DNA of 27,121 nt, taken from Pseudomonadota bacterium (lineage in GTDB: Bacteria > Myxococcota > Bradymonadia > UBA4248). This document shows positions 24,791 to 27,121 of the stretch, piece by piece (the first letter of the stretch is position 1; each line of letters starts with the position of its first letter). Location of the stretch: assembly GCA_017613855.1 (NCBI GenBank), contig JAGACY010000174.1:1-27121 (forward strand). Direction: 5' to 3'. The position numbers and the translations under genes were made by a program. The notes beneath the pieces were generated by a model. The model saw nothing but the letters and a program-made list of their open reading frames with translations, did not search any database and had not been told where the DNA came from.

Positions 24791-26563
24791 CTAGTGAATG
24801 GGTTTTTCGGCGACAAAAATGTTTTTAGGACTGGTCGCTCCAAAGTAAGCACCGGGAAGTGAATAATCGCCGCTCAATTCAACGACACTAAATCCGGCTC
24901 GCATCAGCAGTGCACGCATTTCAGTGACAGAATAGAGCCTGATCTGGATTTTCTGTTCCCAGGGTGGACGCTTAGGATCATCAAATACGAAGGATCTCTG
25001 AACACTGAGGAAACCGCTCAATTGATCAATGTCGATTTCTTCGAGCAGCATGCACTCTTTGCCTTTCCACCATAACCGCATGGGAAGATCATCGACAATG
25101 AAATCGCGGTTCATGGTTTCAATGAGGAAAACACCACCCGGTTTAAGTGCATTAAAGATCCCCTGAAGAACTCTGAAGTTACTCAGTTCATCGAAGTAGC
25201 CAAAGCTGGTATCGACATTGTAGATGGCATCAAAAATAGCCTTAAATGTCAATTTTCTCATATCGCCATGGACAAACTTAATGGCTTGTCCTTTGGCCTG
25301 AGCATCGGCGAGTGCTTTTTTGAGCATGACCATCGAAAGGTCGAGTCCGACCATGTCAAACCCTTTGGCAGCCAATTCGATGGTATGGCGACCAAACCCA
25401 CAGCACAAATCGAGGACGCGGGCACCCGATTCGATTCCGAGACGATCGATGATAAATCTGGCTTCACGGGCCGACTGGCGCGGCATGCTTTTGGGAATGG
25501 TTCTGAAGTAATCTTCATTAAATACTTTGGAATACCAATTATTGTCGAGATGTTTGAAGGCAGCAAGATCCTTGCCTTCATCCAGTTTGCCGCCAGGAAG
25601 CAGATCATTGATCGCATCCACGGTCATTACAAACTCGCCATCTTTTAATACTCTTGCATTGGGTGCAGGAGCTGCTGTCACCGGAGGCATTGGGGGAAGC
25701 CCAGGCGGACGCTTGTTGGGCCCCGACTGAGGACCGGCATTCACAGGAACGGCTGGTCTTTCTGCAGAGGCTTCAGGCTCTGGTGCACTCTTTTCGGCAG
25801 GAACAACAGGAACCTCTGGCAATCTATCGGGTTTTTCGACAGGGACTGGTCTAAGTCCGGAATCCGTCTTCGGTTTTTCTTTCTCTCCCTTCGCTTTTTC
25901 TTTCGGACCCTTTGTTCTTTGCGTCTTATCTGTAAATTTCGTATCAAAGGGCTTAATGGGCGCAATCGACTTCGTACTCGGAAGCGGAGTCGTTTCGGGA
26001 GCTTTTTCGTCTGCTGCAGCCGGCTGGCTGACTTCTTTTGCCGGTGCGGCTTCTTTCGCAGCAACAGATTCTTTTACCGGGACTTCTTTCGCCGGAACGG
26101 CTTCTTCCGGTGTTTCAGCAACAGATTCAGCTTCGGGAAGAACGGGTGTTCTATCGAATCTTTGTGTCACTTCCTCATCGGCGTCCTCTTCTTCCTCCTC
26201 CTCGTCCTCATCTTCAAGCGCTGCTTCGTCAGACGTATCATCGGAATCCTGATCATCGGCTTCGACAGGAGATTCGTCTTCTTCTTTGTCGGCTTCATTC
26301 GCCTTTAAAGCATAATCTGCACTACTGGCAGGTTCAAATCCCGGAGGCGGAGGAACAGCCGGCAGCGAAGGATAAGTTGCCAATGCTTCGAAATTACTCG
26401 ATGAAGTCAATATGTTGACGAGGGAACGATTGACGGGTGACGAAGCCGTAGGAGGTGGCACAAAATCGTCGTCATCATCCTCAAGATCTTTAAGCAATTC
26501 TGCGGCATCAGGATCGTAAGAAGCATTGCCGGTATTAGCCATATCTTTGTTTTCCTTATCCAT
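24791..26563 (-). CDS. Class I SAM-dependent methyltransferase with long acidic/Pro-rich N-terminal extension
   Basis: 590 aa. The C-terminal 230 residues are a class I methyltransferase: VLDLCCGFGRHT (383-394, motif I), MVGLDLS (404-410, acidic end of beta 2), VHGDMRKLTF (motif II region) and LKPGGVFLIETMNR. The closest general type is methyltransferase_25/11, small-molecule or protein methylases; the substrate cannot be read from sequence. Residues 1-300 are disordered: an acidic run at 112-131, then repeats rich in KE, PA and PV and a proline-rich patch (286-300). This extension is unusual. Start: ATG 26563 has no strong ribosome site, while Met8 at 26542 has AAGGAA upstream; either is possible. 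It has its own terminator. Confidence 0.85.
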   Translation of the reverse strand: MDKENKDMANTGNASYDPDAAELLKDLEDDDDDFVPPPTASSPVNRSLVNILTSSSNFEALATYPSLPAVPPPPGFEPASSADYALKANEADKEEDESPVEADDQDSDDTSDEAALEDEDEEEEEEDADEEVTQRFDRTPVLPEAESVAETPEEAVPAKEVPVKESVAAKEAAPAKEVSQPAAADEKAPETTPLPSTKSIAPIKPFDTKFTDKTQRTKGPKEKAKGEKEKPKTDSGLRPVPVEKPDRLPEVPVVPAEKSAPEPEASAERPAVPVNAGPQSGPNKRPPGLPPMPPVTAAPAPNARVLKDGEFVMTVDAINDLLPGGKLDEGKDLAAFKHLDNNWYSKVFNEDYFRTIPKSMPRQSAREARFIIDRLGIESGARVLDLCCGFGRHTIELAAKGFDMVGLDLSMVMLKKALADAQAKGQAIKFVHGDMRKLTFKAIFDAIYNVDTSFGYFDELSNFRVLQGIFNALKPGGVFLIETMNRDFIVDDLPMRLWWKGKECMLLEEIDIDQLSGFLSVQRSFVFDDPKRPPWEQKIQIRLYSVTEMRALLMRAGFSVVELSGDYSLPGAYFGATSPKNIFVAEKPIH

Positions 26564-26680
26564 GTCGTAAGCCTATTTGAGCATGACGTCGATACGAGAA
26601 GTTACACGAGACAAGCACATCCATTCTAATGCGCTTTGGTAATCTAATCCAAAATCGAAAAAGAGAAAATATAATATATG

Positions 26681-26717
26681 AAAAAAGAAGGTCACCTCGC
26701 TTTGCCAGCGTAACCTT
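26681..26717 (-). terminator. Terminator of psd
   Basis: On the minus strand AAGGTTAC pairs with GTGACCTT (one G-T pair), with an inner CTGGC/GCGAG region, followed by CTTTTTT. The stem overlaps the psd stop codon. Confidence 0.6.
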
Positions 26718-27121
26718 ATTCCCAATTTCCCAGAGGACTTCCGTACTTGACAGGTTCCCCGGTGTAAAGTTCCGAATTCGGAACAAACGCTTCACTCTCA
26801 ACTAAAAGCACCACTGTGCTTCCAAGTTCAAAACATCCTATCTGCTCTCCGGCTGATATTTGCCAAGGAGTAGACAGTTTGCGCACAAATGGCGTTTTAA
26901 ACAGAGAACTATTGGACTTAAACTCATCATAAAGGATAGAGATTTTACCCACACAGGTAGCACCAACTTTGACGAGTGCACATTTCTTTCCTTTCGATGT
27001 GAGCATAAACGAAGTCAGTCGTTCATTTGCAGGAAGAAGATCTTCAGCAAGCAAATAGCCAAGCCGATTGACGGGCAGAAGGCGCCCGGGGGCATAGCTC
27101 ATGTGTGTAACGCAGCCCGTC
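26716..27121 (-). CDS. psd: Phosphatidylserine decarboxylase, C-terminal part (cut by window edge)
   Basis: The reading frame runs off the right edge, so only about 135 C-terminal residues are visible. An internal Met at 27102 is not the start, because family-conserved text precedes it (GCVTHMSYAPGRLLPVN). Further matches are LLPANERLTSF, VKVGATCVGKI, GEQIGCFELGSTVVLLVE and GEPVKYGSPLG. The LGST motif is the self-cleavage site: its Ser becomes the pyruvoyl group of the small subunit. The enzyme makes phosphatidylethanolamine from phosphatidylserine at the inner membrane. The last visible part is intact and followed by a terminator. Confidence 0.92.
   Translation of the reverse strand, partial: TGCVTHMSYAPGRLLPVNRLGYLLAEDLLPANERLTSFMLTSKGKKCALVKVGATCVGKISILYDEFKSNSSLFKTPFVRKLSTPWQISAGEQIGCFELGSTVVLLVESEAFVPNSELYTGEPVKYGSPLGNWE

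Overview
The window looks like chromosomal DNA from a predatory or gliding delta-type lineage (Myxococcota, Bradymonadota or a close relative). The taxon is inferred from gene content: an FHA protein with an AgmX/PglI (myxo_SS_tail) C-terminus, Hanks-type kinases carrying the HRDxxPQN catalytic loop common in myxobacteria, an OmpA-type lipoprotein with a helical stalk, and TPR and PEGA-like envelope proteins, alongside housekeeping tcdA, yraN and psd. There are 18 supported protein genes, one of them cut by the right edge. I see no rRNA, tRNA, CRISPR array, transposase or integrase.

Left block, about 1.4-10.7 kb, minus strand. Transcription runs from a secreted coiled-coil protein through an OmpA-type lipoprotein and tcdA (stop and start overlap as TAATG), then a TPR protein with its own promoter and terminator, a bitopic Pro-rich/PEGA-like protein, a 78-aa secreted protein, and finally an FHA - transmembrane - AgmX/TonB-like protein with a terminator. 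The set spans cytoplasm, inner membrane, periplasm and outer membrane. It resembles a reduced relative of the Myxococcus Glt (gliding transducer) envelope machinery.

Middle block, about 11.3-18.6 kb, plus strand. It holds a degenerate receiver domain without the phospho-accepting Asp, a soluble Ser/Thr kinase, a membrane Ser/Thr kinase with periplasmic PEGA-like repeats, two paralogous bitopic membrane proteins of unknown family, and a secreted small protein. The kinases and the FHA protein could form one phospho-signalling circuit to the envelope (inference).

Right block, about 18.9-27.1 kb, minus strand. It holds yraN; a 235-bp AT-rich spacer with mirrored pairs of DnaA boxes (candidate replication origin); a two-gene SNF2 helicase plus Eco57I-type adenine methyltransferase module (possible DISARM-like or restriction-like defence); a SAM methyltransferase with a very long acidic disordered N-terminus; and the C-terminal part of phosphatidylserine decarboxylase.

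Across the intergenic spaces there is a family of at least ten polarised imperfect palindromes (GC-TATT...AATA-CGC), one of them a perfect tandem duplicate. There is also a heptanucleotide array between the secreted-protein gene and yraN. The first 1.4 kb holds no gene I can support.
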